Shown: in pieces, positions 35,747 to 42,615 of the stretch
How positions within the stretch are numbered: the first letter of the stretch is position 1
Layout: each line of letters opens with the position of its first letter
Origin: Candidatus Hydrogenedentota bacterium
GTDB lineage: Bacteria > Hydrogenedentota > Hydrogenedentia > Hydrogenedentales > GCA-2746185
Reading direction: 5' to 3'
DNA: 44,091 nucleotides
NCBI GenBank assembly: GCA_947486375.1
Contig: CANKTP010000005.1
Coordinates: forward strand, 1 to 44,091
Made by a program: the position numbers and the translations under genes
Notes under the pieces: generated by a model
Database searches by the model: none
Told to the model about the DNA's origin: nothing
The model's input: only the letters and a program-made list of their open reading frames with translations

Positions 35747-37825
35747 TCAAGTGCGCGGCAACGTGAGGGCAATCATCTCCGGTGGCGAGCCTTGGATGGT
35801 GACGCCGATGTATTGCTTGCCGTCGTGCAGGTAGGTCATGGGGGTGCCCATGGTGGCAGCGGGGATTTCGACGCTGCCGACGACGTTGCCGGTTACCTTG
35901 TCATAGGCGACGAGGGCGGGATTGGCGCCGGGTTCGCCTTCGATGCCGTGGCCGCTGATGGCGCATATGAGAAGGGTCTTGGTGAGGACGGGGCCGCGGC
36001 CTTCGTCGCCGCCGAGCGGGGGGAGGTTGAGGTCTTTCAACAGGGGGTGCTTCTTGACCGTGGGTGAACCCGTTCCCATGGGCACGTTCCACTTGAGTTC
36101 GCCTGAATTCAGGTTGATCGCGGCCATCCCCGAATAGGGCGGCTTGAAGAGGGGCAGGCCCTCGGGGCCTTTCGGATACGCACCGCGTCCGCCGTGGGTA
36201 TAGCGCACGACGCCGCCGAGCTTCGGGTCGGGCTGATAAAAGAAGACGATGTGGAAGGAATCGCTCCAGGGGACGTAGAGCATGCCCGTGTCGGGATCGA
36301 CTGCCGAGCCGGTCCAGTTGGCCGCGCCGCCAAGGCTGGGGCGTTGGATGGTGCCCTGCGTGCCCCCCTGAACTTGTAACGACGGCGGCGTAAAGAGCGG
36401 CCCCATGCGATAGCTCTTCATCGCCTCGATGGCCTTCGCGCGAAGGTCGGGCGTGAAGTCGATCAGGTCGTCGACCGAGGCCCCCTGCGGCGCGAAGGGC
36501 GCGGGCTTCGTGGGGTGCGGCTGGGTCGGCGCGGTGCGTTCGCCGGGAACATCCGACGCGGCGACGGGGCGTTCCTCGATGGGGAACACGGGTTCGCCCG
36601 TGACGCGATCGAAGACGAAGGTGAAGCCCTGCTTGGTGACTTGCGCGGCGGCCTTGATGAGCTTGCCGTTGACGGTGATGTCGATGAGGTTCGGCGGACA
36701 GGGGAGGTCGTAGTCCCAGATGCCGTGGTGGACGGTTTGGTAGTGCCAGACGCGCTCGCCGGTCTCGGCGTTGAGGCAGACGAGGCTCTCGGCGAATAGG
36801 TTGTCGCCGAGGCGGTGGCCGCCGTAGAAGTCGTTCGTCGGCGTGCTGAGCGGGAGGTAGACGTAGCCGAGTTCCTCGTCGGCGCTGAACTGGGTCCAGA
36901 CGTTGGCGCTGCCGGTGTATTCCCACGAGCCGTCTTCCCAGGTCTCGTTGCCGAATTCGCCGGGATGGGGAATGGTGTGGAAGGTCCACTTGAGCGCGCC
37001 GGTGCGCGGGTCCCAGGCGCGCACGTCGCCGGGGGGCGTCGACAATGCGTTGCGCCGATCGGAGATGCACGAGCCGGTAATGACGGTGTCGCGGCAGACG
37101 ATCGGCGGCGAGGACTGCGAATAGAGCAGTGCGCCGAGTTCGTCCTTTTCGCCACGCGTCGCGCGGGGAATGCCGATGGTCAGGTCGACTCGCCCACCCT
37201 CGCCGAAGTCCGCGCAGGGCCGGCCTGTCTTCGCGTCGACGGCAATCAGGTAGCCGTCGCCGGTGCCCCAGAAGATGCGTGCTTCACCGCCGTCTTCCCA
37301 ATAGGCCACGCCGCGGTGGTTCCACATGAGGCTCATCGCGGGTGTGCCGGCCTCGTAACTCTTCGGGTTGTAGACCCAGAGGGTCTGGCCGGTCGCCGCG
37401 TCGATGGCGGCGGCTTGGTACAGCGGCGTACACAAATAAATGACGCCCTTGACCATCAACGGCGTCGCCTTCAGGCTGGCCAGGCGCGGTGGATTCTGGT
37501 CGCGCCAGCGGTCTTCCTTCTCGGCCTGGAGTTCCTTGAATATCGTGTCGGAGGGGCCCCACCATTCGCCGCCGCCCTCGGTCTTGCTGAGAAATCCGTC
37601 GACGGATTTCCAACGCCATGCGATCTTCAGCGAGCTGAAGTTTTCCGCCGTGATCTGGTCGAGGGGCGAGTACTTCGTCGCGGCGAGGTCGCCTCCGTAT
37701 TCGCGCCATTCGCCGTTGGCCGTGCCTTGGGCAGACGCGAGGGGGCCAAGGAGAAACAGGGCGAGCAGAGACGCGACGCGAAAATGGGGACAGTCACCTA
37801 TTATTCGTCCGAGAACCCATGCCAT
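35747..37825 (-). CDS. Exported PQQ-dependent (quinoprotein) dehydrogenase
   Basis: This 692-residue quinoprotein has an eight-bladed propeller with tryptophan-docking repeats. It opens EWREYGGDLAATKYSPLDQI and contains TLWVYNPKSYEAGTPAMSLM, GALKWTFHTIPHPGEFGNET and ERVWHYQTVHHGIWDYDLP. These resemble membrane-associated glucose/alcohol quinoprotein dehydrogenases, so an alcohol or sugar is oxidised in the periplasm with electrons passed to quinone or cytochrome. The start at 37825 has AAGGG upstream and gives a signal peptide, but residues 7-16 (RIIGDCPHFR) are read straight through one arm of a 29-bp inverted repeat. The hydrophobic core VASLLALFLLGPLASA follows. It is last in a likely operon with the DUF2911 and copper proteins. 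Confidence 0.85.
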   Translation of the reverse strand: MAWVLGRIIGDCPHFRVASLLALFLLGPLASAQGTANGEWREYGGDLAATKYSPLDQITAENFSSLKIAWRWKSVDGFLSKTEGGGEWWGPSDTIFKELQAEKEDRWRDQNPPRLASLKATPLMVKGVIYLCTPLYQAAAIDAATGQTLWVYNPKSYEAGTPAMSLMWNHRGVAYWEDGGEARIFWGTGDGYLIAVDAKTGRPCADFGEGGRVDLTIGIPRATRGEKDELGALLYSQSSPPIVCRDTVITGSCISDRRNALSTPPGDVRAWDPRTGALKWTFHTIPHPGEFGNETWEDGSWEYTGSANVWTQFSADEELGYVYLPLSTPTNDFYGGHRLGDNLFAESLVCLNAETGERVWHYQTVHHGIWDYDLPCPPNLIDITVNGKLIKAAAQVTKQGFTFVFDRVTGEPVFPIEERPVAASDVPGERTAPTQPHPTKPAPFAPQGASVDDLIDFTPDLRAKAIEAMKSYRMGPLFTPPSLQVQGGTQGTIQRPSLGGAANWTGSAVDPDTGMLYVPWSDSFHIVFFYQPDPKLGGVVRYTHGGRGAYPKGPEGLPLFKPPYSGMAAINLNSGELKWNVPMGTGSPTVKKHPLLKDLNLPPLGGDEGRGPVLTKTLLICAISGHGIEGEPGANPALVAYDKVTGNVVGSVEIPAATMGTPMTYLHDGKQYIGVTIQGSPPEMIALTLPRT

Positions 37826-37870
37826 GCCCTTAACGGTCTTACGAATAATAGGTGACTGTCCCCATTTTCG
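37779..37870. repeat. Perfect 29-bp inverted repeat with 34-bp spacer (REPIN-like)
   Basis: The left arm (37779-37807) and right arm (37842-37870) are exact reverse complements, each carrying GGGGACAGTCACCTATTATT. The GGGGACAGTC core is typical of REP sequences mobilised by RAYT (IS200-like) transposases; no transposase is nearby. The right arm begins 8 bases after the DUF2911 stop codon. The left arm lies inside the 5' end of the PQQ dehydrogenase gene, whose ATG and ribosome binding site are in the spacer. Confidence 0.93.
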
Positions 37871-37878
37871 CTCGACCG

Positions 37879-38532
37879 TCATCCCTGCGCGGTGAACCCG
37901 GCGGACCACGCATGCGTGCCCCATGTGATGCGCAAGGTCTTCGCCGCGCTGTCTCCCTCGATGGCCACCTTGAGCGCGTCGCTCGGCTGCGCCGGGGTTT
38001 CGTGGGTGAGCGGGACTTCCGCCGCGTCCGCTTTCGAGTCGTACATCGTGCCCCAGACATCGGCACGCCCGTTGAACACCAACGACCAGCCCGCGGCGGT
38101 CTTCTTCAACCACAGGCTGTAAACGCCCGGGTAGCCCTTGGAAATGTTCTCCGTCTTGATGACCGTCTCGCCAAAGGCGAGATTCATGTCGGTCTTGAGC
38201 TTGGGCGGCACCGACATCGTGATCGGGAGCACTTGCCCCTCACCCATCTTCTCCATCGCGGCGAAATCGGGCCCGCTGGTCTTCAGCATGATGTTGTAGA
38301 CGATACTCACATTCTTGTCCTCGCCGATCGCTGCCTTGATCTCCTCGGAAGTCTTGACGCGCGCGGTCGGGCTTTCCCCGCCCGAATCGTCGTCGCCCTC
38401 CGTGGCTTGTTGGGGCCGGCGCTGCTGGGCACCCGCCGGATCCACCGCAATGCCGAGGATCAACGCGCAGGAGAACAACATGCAGGAAGCCGTCATGACG
38501 GCCTTCAAGGGAACAATCGCTTTCAATCGCAT
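37879..38532 (-). CDS. Exported DUF2911-family protein
   Basis: This 217-residue protein has a signal peptide (to about residue 33, ending DPAGAQ), then a charged linker. The DUF2911 domain contains KTENISKGYPGVYSLWLKKT, WSLVFNGRADVWGTMYDSKA and a closing ITWGTHAWSAGF. The family is of unknown biochemistry and mostly secreted. The ATG at 38532 has AGG close by and fits the signal peptide; the open frame upstream is unrelated. It follows two cytochrome/copper proteins and precedes the PQQ dehydrogenase, so a role in the same periplasmic oxidation process is plausible. Confidence 0.75.
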   Translation of the reverse strand: MRLKAIVPLKAVMTASCMLFSCALILGIAVDPAGAQQRRPQQATEGDDDSGGESPTARVKTSEEIKAAIGEDKNVSIVYNIMLKTSGPDFAAMEKMGEGQVLPITMSVPPKLKTDMNLAFGETVIKTENISKGYPGVYSLWLKKTAAGWSLVFNGRADVWGTMYDSKADAAEVPLTHETPAQPSDALKVAIEGDSAAKTLRITWGTHAWSAGFTAQG

Positions 38533-38599
38533 TTCCTGTAAATCCTTGTCGTATGGGTTGCCGGGTCGATGGCATTCCCGCCATCCACCGGCGAACAAA

Positions 38600-39901
38600 T
38601 CAGTCGGTTGACTTCGCCGCATCGGGCTTGGCCGCTGCTTCCGCCGCGAAATCGCGCGGCTCGGCATCGGTGTAGTGCATGAAGCCGATCATCATCTCGT
38701 CTGTCGTCGGCCCGCCCCAATGAACGGGAACCGTCGCATCCGGGTTCGCCGCGTTCGCGGTCGAGTTGTCGTAGGTGACGACGAACTCGATGCGTGTTCC
38801 CTTGGGGAAACGGCGCGGCTCCTTGAAGGTGTAGTCGAGCTGCCAGGCGAAATCCCACGACGGTACGCGCAATAGCTGCTCACGCGATCCGTCCGGCAAC
38901 ACGGCGAAGTACGTCGCGTCCTTGCCGCGCAGGTGCATGTGCGGGTGCAGGGAGACGACCAGCGCGTCGCGTTCGAAGGTCATCGCCGCGCCCACCTGCC
39001 AGTCGCTCTGGCCGGGGGGAATCTCGAAGGTGCCGTTCGATATGCCCGTCCAAATCATGTTGTGCTTGATCGGGGGGTCTTTCTCGTCATCCCAGAAGCG
39101 GAACCCGACGCTTGACTGGTCCCAGCGTCCCGATCCCTTGCCCGGTTCCTTGTGATAGTGCATCGAGAAGCGAAGGACGCTGCCCGCGTGGAGACGCTTG
39201 CCGTATCCTTCCTCGAAGACGTGGGGTTCCTCGCCCGGCGCGATCGAGCCCATGCCTTGATAGCCCATCTTGCCGTCCGCAGTGAACAGCTCCGAGCCGA
39301 CGATGTGGTGTACCACGTCGCTATCGGGACGCCACTCGATGGCGCGCAGCCAGCGGTCCTCGGGCAACATCTCCGGCGTGATCTTCACGGAGAAATACAC
39401 GTATTCGTCGACCACATCGTCCTCGACCCAATACGGTTCCTTGATCGGGACAATCAGGTCGGGATTGCCAATGAGCCAGCCGCCGGTCTCGGGAAACACC
39501 GGGGACGCGGGCGCATCGGCGGGGTTTCCGAGCTTCGCGCCTGTCCGCACCCATGTCGCGACGAGCTCGATCTGCTCGGGCGTCAGGCCGCGTTCGTTGG
39601 CGAATACGCCGTGCGTTTCCTCCGACGCATACCAAGGCGGCATGAGTTTCGAGGTGACCATTTTCTCGATGGCCTTCGCCCAAGGGCGCGCCTCCTCGAA
39701 ATTCATCAACGACATCGGCGCGACCATGCCCGCGATGCTGTCCCCGCCGGGACGATGGCAGCCCACGCAGTTCTTGTGAAAGATGGGCAGGACATCCTTG
39801 GCGAAGGTCACCGCGCCGGCAGGCTCGCCATTGGCGAAGGCGGGGACGGTTACCGCGAGCGCAAGCGCCGCGCCCAACCCGAGTTTCGAATACGTCAACA
39901 T
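38600..39901 (-). CDS. Exported c-type cytochrome/copper monooxygenase-like protein (copy 2)
   Basis: This 433-residue exported protein (signal to about residue 22, ending VPAFA) has a heme c motif NCVGCH near residue 40 in a planctomycete-style cytochrome segment (PIFHKNCVGCHRPGGD). A copper type II ascorbate-dependent monooxygenase-like part follows, with SDVVHHIVG, RFSMHYHKEPG and LHPHMHLRGKDA, so the two histidine clusters of this fold are retained. Hydroxylation of an alkyl or peptidyl substrate is the class activity. Tandem with the gene at 39946-41268, which it matches along its length (for example LPEDRW, HYHKEPG, MHLRGK). The start has GGGAGAT upstream. Function is inferred. Confidence 0.8.
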   Translation of the reverse strand: MLTYSKLGLGAALALAVTVPAFANGEPAGAVTFAKDVLPIFHKNCVGCHRPGGDSIAGMVAPMSLMNFEEARPWAKAIEKMVTSKLMPPWYASEETHGVFANERGLTPEQIELVATWVRTGAKLGNPADAPASPVFPETGGWLIGNPDLIVPIKEPYWVEDDVVDEYVYFSVKITPEMLPEDRWLRAIEWRPDSDVVHHIVGSELFTADGKMGYQGMGSIAPGEEPHVFEEGYGKRLHAGSVLRFSMHYHKEPGKGSGRWDQSSVGFRFWDDEKDPPIKHNMIWTGISNGTFEIPPGQSDWQVGAAMTFERDALVVSLHPHMHLRGKDATYFAVLPDGSREQLLRVPSWDFAWQLDYTFKEPRRFPKGTRIEFVVTYDNSTANAANPDATVPVHWGGPTTDEMMIGFMHYTDAEPRDFAAEAAAKPDAAKSTD

Positions 39902-39945
39902 GCTGTTATCTCCCAATCGAAAATTCGATTTATGCCCTAGTCGTC

Positions 39946-41268
39946 CTAGTCCGCCTCGGTGTCCGAAGTGTCTTCCTGTTCGACCGGCTCGCCGAAGTCG
40001 TGGTTCAAAATGTCCTCGATCGGCTCGGCGTTCGAGTATTCCGTCCAGCCGATGTTCATCTCGTCGTCGGTCATGCTGCCCCAGCCCACGGCGCGCTCGG
40101 GGTCCGTCACCCACTCGTTATTCGTCGAGTTGTCGAAGGTCATCGTCACCTCGAGGCGCGTCCCTGCGGGCATGAACTTCGGCTGCTTGTAGGTGTAGGT
40201 CTGCTGCCAGTTGAAATCGTACTTGGGCACGCTCAGCAGCGTCTCGCGGCGCCCGTCAGGATATACCGCCACGTACTGCGACGCCTTCCCGCGGAAATGC
40301 ATGTGCGGCATCATGTTGATGATCATCGAGTCTTCTTTGAAGGTGTGCGCCGCGCCCACAAGCCAGCTGTCCTGGAACGGCGGGATTTCCCAGCCGCGCG
40401 TGCTCACCCCTGCGGAATGCACCACGTACTTCACCGGCTTGGTGTGCCATTTAATCGCGATCATCGATTGATCGTAGACGCCCGTGCCGATTCCCGGCTC
40501 CTTGTGATAGTGCAGGCCGAAGGTGAACTTCGAGCCCTTGCGCACGAGCTTGCCGTACCCTTCCGGCCAATAGTCCGGCCCATCGCCCTGCGCGGTGCCG
40601 ATGATTTTTCCGCCGCTGATTGCATCCGGCTTGGGCTTGCCGTTTTCGTCCAAGGGCATGACTGACGCACCGCCGTGATGCACGAACTTGCTGCCGGGCC
40701 GGAACTCGGCCCAGTGAATCCAGCGGTCCTCGGGCAGTTGTTCCTCGCTCAACACGAGGCTAAAGGTCGGCTGGATGTCCTTCACGTCGTCGGCGATGAA
40801 ATACGGCTCCGGCATCATGATGACCACGTCCGGCTCGCCAAATGTCCAACCGGCGGTCGAGGGAAATGCTTTCGGCGCGGGTGCCTCGGCGGGATTGCCG
40901 GGCCGGGATCCGGAGTTCGCCCAGCGATTGAGCGTTTCGATTTGTGCGTCCGTCAGGCCGCGCTCGAGTTCGAACTGCCCGTGTTGTTCGGGCGACGCGA
41001 ACCACGGCGGCATGGTCTTCGCGGATACTTGTTTGGCGATGGCCTTCGCCCAAGGGCGCGCCTCGTCGTAGTTCGTGAGCGCCATCGGCGCGACCATGCC
41101 GGAGAAATTCGCCCCCGCGGCGCGGTGGCATTCCTGACAATTTTCTTGGAGAATCGGCAGCACGTCCTTGTAGAACGTGACCGGTCCGGCTTCGCCGTTG
41201 GCGAATGCCAGCGGCGCCGCAACTGCCGCGACCGCTCCGAATAGGCTGGTCTTGACCCATGCCCGCAT
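39946..41268 (-). CDS. Exported c-type cytochrome/copper monooxygenase-like protein (copy 1)
   Basis: This 440-residue exported protein has a signal peptide (about 1-24) and heme c motif NCQECH, followed by a monooxygenase-like part with SKFVHHGGASV, GLHYHKEPG and MMPHMHFRGKASQ. It is the first gene of the cluster, with AGGAGG at 7 bases and a promoter at 41362-41391. The C-terminus is acidic (DFGEPVEQEDTSDTEAD). It is a tandem paralogue of the next gene; both have the same domain order, with the heme domain before the copper domain. That fusion suggests the heme delivers electrons to the copper site in place of ascorbate. Confidence 0.82.
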   Translation of the reverse strand: MRAWVKTSLFGAVAAVAAPLAFANGEAGPVTFYKDVLPILQENCQECHRAAGANFSGMVAPMALTNYDEARPWAKAIAKQVSAKTMPPWFASPEQHGQFELERGLTDAQIETLNRWANSGSRPGNPAEAPAPKAFPSTAGWTFGEPDVVIMMPEPYFIADDVKDIQPTFSLVLSEEQLPEDRWIHWAEFRPGSKFVHHGGASVMPLDENGKPKPDAISGGKIIGTAQGDGPDYWPEGYGKLVRKGSKFTFGLHYHKEPGIGTGVYDQSMIAIKWHTKPVKYVVHSAGVSTRGWEIPPFQDSWLVGAAHTFKEDSMIINMMPHMHFRGKASQYVAVYPDGRRETLLSVPKYDFNWQQTYTYKQPKFMPAGTRLEVTMTFDNSTNNEWVTDPERAVGWGSMTDDEMNIGWTEYSNAEPIEDILNHDFGEPVEQEDTSDTEAD

Positions 41269-41361
41269 GATTGTCTACCTCCTGCCAGGATGAACGTTGT
41301 CCGCGGACGCAGCCGGCGAACTGAGCCAAGGCCCGCGACCGGCCTACCCGCCGGTGCAACC

Positions 41362-41391
41362 AGAATACACGATTTATGTGTTTTCGTCCAA
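41362..41391 (-). promoter_or_regulatory. Promoter of the copper/cytochrome cluster
   Basis: On the minus strand TTGGAC (41386-41391) and TATTCT (41362-41367) are spaced by 18 bases. Transcription would start near 41355, about 87 bases before the ATG at 41268. Confidence 0.55.
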
Positions 41392-41529
41392 TTCAATCTG
41401 GGTAGGTTTAATAACCCTGCCCGGGCCAAGGGGTTCCCGCAGATTTGGACTGTAGTCCTATTACTACATCGGTATTTTTCGCCCAATCGCAGGCCTACTT
41501 TCGATGCCCGAGCTACTTTTCCACAGCCA

Positions 41530-41575
41530 CATGGGCAAGATGCCCATGCCACGTGGCACGGGCGTCCCGCCCGTG
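41530..41575. repeat. Paired CATGGGC/CACGGGC palindromes (REP pair)
   Basis: Two 19-bp palindromes are present, CATGGGCAAGATGCCCATG (41530-41548) and CACGGGCGTCCCGCCCGTG (41557-41575). Arms are 8 bp and the loops are AGA and TCC, the same two loops as in the 27163-27231 pair but in reversed order. Confidence 0.85.
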
Positions 41576-41656
41576 GACCGAATCATTTACCCAAGCTCAA
41601 TCCTTTTTTCCCTTGCGTGCTCCGCTTTGTAGGCCGTGTAGAAGACATAAGCAATA

Positions 41657-41941
41657 CTATGCATCCTCACGACCCGGTAGCGGACGTTCCCGCCGCTGTT
41701 CGCGCTGCCACTCGACGGGATCGCCGAACGTCTTCATCACTTTAGCTCCGAACGTCGGGCCCCATCCCTTTATCAATTCGACCAACCGATCGCCGTTAGT
41801 CCTGCCGGTTTCCTCGGCTGGGGGAGCTTCCTCCGCCGACTCATCGAGCACCACCAACACCCTCGCATGGGTACATGATGGGGCCGCTCCGGTCCATTCG
41901 ACCCGGCCATGATCGTAGATGGCCTCGTAACTCTTGAGCAT
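41657..41941 (-). CDS. Antitoxin-like small protein, no toxin partner seen
   Basis: This 94-residue protein starts MLKSYEAIYDHGRVEWTG, which resembles the AbrB/AF2212-type antitoxins that open with a short beta-hairpin (MLKSYEAIYxxGxLxW). A hydrophobic strand (ARVLVVLDE), an acidic linker and a C-terminal helical tail with DPVEWQREQRRERPLPGRED follow, the last part as in antitoxins of PIN-domain pairs. GGAGGA 8 bases before the ATG supports the start at 41941. No PIN or other toxin gene overlaps or follows it, and the 3' side is the repeat-containing spacer. It is therefore probably an orphan antitoxin. Confidence 0.7.
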   Translation of the reverse strand: MLKSYEAIYDHGRVEWTGAAPSCTHARVLVVLDESAEEAPPAEETGRTNGDRLVELIKGWGPTFGAKVMKTFGDPVEWQREQRRERPLPGREDA

Positions 41942-42087
41942 GGTGACCGTCCTCCATGTTGTCATCGGTACATCGCGACAACGAGACATTCTCGGGAGGT
42001 CAAGCCTCCTCATCTTGTGATTATTCTACATCGTCCCGTCGATAGATTCGCCACGAAATCAGGATTGGTCGACTCCCTCGCCCTGCC

Positions 42088-42615
42088 CTATTCTTGCGAA
42101 ACGTCAAATTCTTCCCATAAATAGGGCAAATGGTTCATCTGGAGATAGCCGAAGAGTTCATTGGTTAGGTTCAGTATCTTGCCGATCCCATATGCGTACC
42201 GGTTCCCTTTGACCGCTAGGATCAGCGAAACCGAACTCCGCCGGTTCTCGAAGGAGGCGTCGGCGTTCCTCGGGTCGACCCGGCGATGGGGCGGTAGGGA
42301 GGTATCGGAGCGCCCGGCCAAGTAGGCGCTCAGCTTAGCGTACATGTCGGACCGCGCCGGGACGTTCGGCAGGAGGTTCTTGAATACGAGCCGATGCTCC
42401 AGTGGCTCGAAGACTAACACCAAAGGCTTGGACATCAACCAGATGAATCGAAATTCGATGACGCCGCCCGGGCGAGCGCGTTCCTGGTACGCGCGGAATA
42501 CGCCCCGGTCGGCGTAGCCCTGCAACTTCTCGCGGACGATTCGGGCATGCCGATCTTCCGCCGGACGCCCTGCCGGTTTCCGTTTCGCCGCCGTCAATGG
42601 TTGTACGACATGCAT
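42088..42615 (-). CDS. Uncharacterised protein overlapping the ThDP enzyme gene
   Basis: This 175-residue protein starts [20 protein letters not shown], is basic at the N-terminus, and contains [20 protein letters not shown] and [20 protein letters not shown]. It ends [21 protein letters not shown] do not recognise a named family; the Trp/Leu-rich C-terminus and the absence of a signal peptide suggest a cytoplasmic protein. The ATG at 42615 overlaps the upstream ThDP gene by 22 bases. The reading frame stays open for 1 kb farther upstream across that gene, but that part is only a shadow of the other frame. A real gene is likely because the ribosomal frame is kept to a clean stop; function is unknown. 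Confidence 0.65.
   Translation of the reverse strand: MHVVQPLTAAKRKPAGRPAEDRHARIVREKLQGYADRGVFRAYQERARPGGVIEFRFIWLMSKPLVLVFEPLEHRLVFKNLLPNVPARSDMYAKLSAYLAGRSDTSLPPHRRVDPRNADASFENRRSSVSLILAVKGNRYAYGIGKILNLTNELFGYLQMNHLPYLWEEFDVSQE

Larger units (their letters stand above)
41269..41656. other. 388-base intergenic region with promoter and repeats
   Basis: The spacer holds the 41362-41391 promoter for the copper/cytochrome cluster and, farther on, the paired palindromes at 41530-41575. The segment 41400-41520 between them has no gene I can support. Confidence 0.5.

Noticed and set aside
37779-37870. Inverted repeat as an intrinsic terminator for the DUF2911 gene
   Set aside because: The stem would be strong, but the arms are 29 bp, span a 34-bp spacer and are not followed by a T-run, and one arm lies in a gene; it fits a REPIN better. 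Hindering transcription remains possible.
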